The position numbers and the translations under genes are program-made. From an uncultured Alphaproteobacteria bacterium (GTDB lineage: Bacteria > Pseudomonadota > Alphaproteobacteria > Rhizobiales > Hyphomicrobiaceae), in assembly GCA_937950105.1 (NCBI GenBank), contig CALFEM010000524.1, forward strand, positions 1 to 5,940: DNA of 5,940 nt, given 5' to 3'. How positions within the stretch are numbered: position 1 is the stretch's first letter; every line of letters begins with the position of its first letter. Of this stretch, positions 5,202-5,940 are shown piece after piece. The notes beneath the pieces were generated by a model. It ran no database searches. It worked only from the letters and a program-made list of their open reading frames with translations, and had not been told where the DNA came from.

Positions 5202-5940
5202 TCAATCGACGCCGAGGATGTTGATGGACTGAGGCAACCCGTTCACCTGTATGCGGAAGTTTGAGATCGAATCGCCATCTGTATCGCCGTCCAAGAACGT
5301 ATTCGTGCCGTCGTTACTTAGCAGCAGTTCCCCGGCGACGTTGCCGAAAGAACTGACCAGGGTGAAGTTGTCGTTCGACGGTCCGCCAATGATCGCATCG
5401 ATGGCGGAAAGATCGATGACATCACCCGGCTCGAAGTCGGAAATGATGTCACCGCCGGCGGCGCTGACATTGTCGAAAACAAATGTGTCGTTGCCCGCTC
5501 CGCCTGCGAGAATGTCGGCCCCCTCCCCGCCGTTGAGTATGTCGTTGCCATTCTGGCCCATCAGTAAATTGTTGCCCGTATCGCCGGTCAGGGTGTCATC
5601 GAAAATCGAGCCCGATACGTTCTCAATGTTCAACAGCTGATCGCCAGCAGCATGCCCGCCACTGTTGACGCCCGTCGACAAGTTGACAGAGACGGCGGCG
5701 TTGGAAGTTCCGTATCCTGCGCTATCGACGTCGTCGCCGCCGTCGATCACATCTGCGCCGGCCTCTCCCACCAGCCAGTCACCCCCCGATCCGCCTTCAA
5801 TCGTGTCTGCGCCATCCCCGCCTCGCACGATGTCGTGACCGGACTGCCCCCAAAGCCAGTTGTCTAGCCCGTCGCCTGTCAAATGGTCATCGAAAATCGA
5901 GCCCGATACGTTCTCAATGTTCAACAGCTGATCGCCAGCA
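5202..5940 (-). CDS. C-terminal part of an RTX (haemolysin-type calcium-binding repeat) protein; start beyond the window
   Basis: The frame enters from the right edge and ends with TGA at 5204-5202; no true start is inside. Visible sequence contains two blocks of glycine/aspartate nonapeptides (GGxGxDxLx type), at about 5849-5736 (GQSGHDIVRGGDGADTIEGG and on) and 5585-5487 (GQNGNDILNGGEGADILAGG, then AGNDTFVF). Such repeats fold into a parallel beta-roll on binding calcium. Each block is preceded by the linker GDQLLNIENVSGSIFDD. The last roughly 95 residues (DIISDFEPGDVIDLSAIDA through FRIQVNGLPQSINILGVD) resemble the serralysin M10 C-terminal domain, which carries the type I secretion signal. 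The protein is therefore presumably exported directly to the outside by an ABC/MFP/TolC system, none of whose genes are visible. Whether it is an adhesin, enzyme or S-layer-like protein depends on the missing N-terminus. Confidence 0.9.
   Translation of the reverse strand, partial: AGDQLLNIENVSGSIFDDHLTGDGLDNWLWGQSGHDIVRGGDGADTIEGGSGGDWLVGEAGADVIDGGDDVDSAGYGTSNAAVSVNLSTGVNSGGHAAGDQLLNIENVSGSIFDDTLTGDTGNNLLMGQNGNDILNGGEGADILAGGAGNDTFVFDNVSAAGGDIISDFEPGDVIDLSAIDAIIGGPSNDNFTLVSSFGNVAGELLLSNDGTNTFLDGDTDGDSISNFRIQVNGLPQSINILGVD
5595..5649. repeat. Exact 55-bp direct repeat within the RTX gene, first copy
   Basis: The 55 bases from 5595 to 5649 recur identically at 5886-5940, 291 bp (97 codons) away. 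They encode the linker around AGDQLLNIENVSGSIFDD that precedes each block of calcium-binding repeats. The second copy runs to the window edge, so the identity may continue. Confidence 0.9.
5886..5940. repeat. Exact 55-bp direct repeat within the RTX gene, second copy (runs to window edge)
   Basis: Identical base for base to 5595-5649 up to the last base of the window. It marks the start of a 97-residue module (linker plus nonapeptide block plus a VSVNLSTGVNSGGHA strand region) that is repeated in the protein. Confidence 0.9.

Noticed and set aside
5202..5924. TTG codon at 5924 as the start of the RTX protein
   Set aside because: The same frame continues upstream with AGDQL, identical to the internal copy of the module, so 5924 lies inside a larger gene.
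1..5940. CRISPR array or rRNA/tRNA genes
   Set aside because: No regularly spaced short repeats with unique spacers and no recognisable RNA gene were found. The only exact long repeat is inside the RTX coding sequence.

Overview
The window looks like an accessory region of a GC-rich proteobacterial chromosome, most likely alphaproteobacterial. That guess rests on base composition, on the subtype of the IS110 transposase and on the style of the RTX repeats; no rRNA or housekeeping gene is present to settle it. Every gene I can support lies on the minus strand, so the transcriptional order runs from high to low coordinates.

Layout in transcriptional order. (1) 5940-5202 is the C-terminal end of a large RTX (haemolysin-type calcium-binding) protein whose start is outside the window. 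(2) 5201-4945 is a gap with a possible promoter for the next gene and, on the plus strand, a short ORF that resembles a transposase tail. (3) 4944-3985 encodes a rhamnan synthesis protein F (RgpF) type protein. (4) 3897-3325 is rmlC, dTDP-4-dehydrorhamnose 3,5-epimerase. (5) 3324-2844 is a gene-free stretch with a cluster of hairpins, one of them a likely terminator for rmlC. (6) 2843-2055 and 2045-1293 are a tightly coupled permease and ATPase of a Wzm/Wzt-type polysaccharide ABC exporter. (7) 1292-1056 is a structured non-coding region in front of an IS110-family transposase, and could hold the left end and bridge RNA of that element. (8) 1055 to about 156 is the IS110 transposase, recognisable for about 300 residues before the sequence stops resembling the family. 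(9) 53-1 is an IS21-type insertion-sequence terminus whose body lies left of the window.

Taken together, the middle block is part of a cell-surface polysaccharide locus. RmlC makes a precursor of dTDP-L-rhamnose, the RgpF-like protein probably helps build or modify a rhamnose-containing glycan, and the ABC-2 permease with its ATPase moves the undecaprenyl-linked polymer across the inner membrane. The neighbouring RTX protein is presumably exported by a type I system and may share the cell surface with that polysaccharide. The locus is flanked by insertion-sequence debris.

I did not find a clearly new biological system. The points most worth following up are the IS110 5' non-coding region, the IS21/IS110 junction with loss of the transposase C-terminus, the exact 55-bp repeat in the RTX gene, and the possible transposase remnant between the RTX gene and rgpF.
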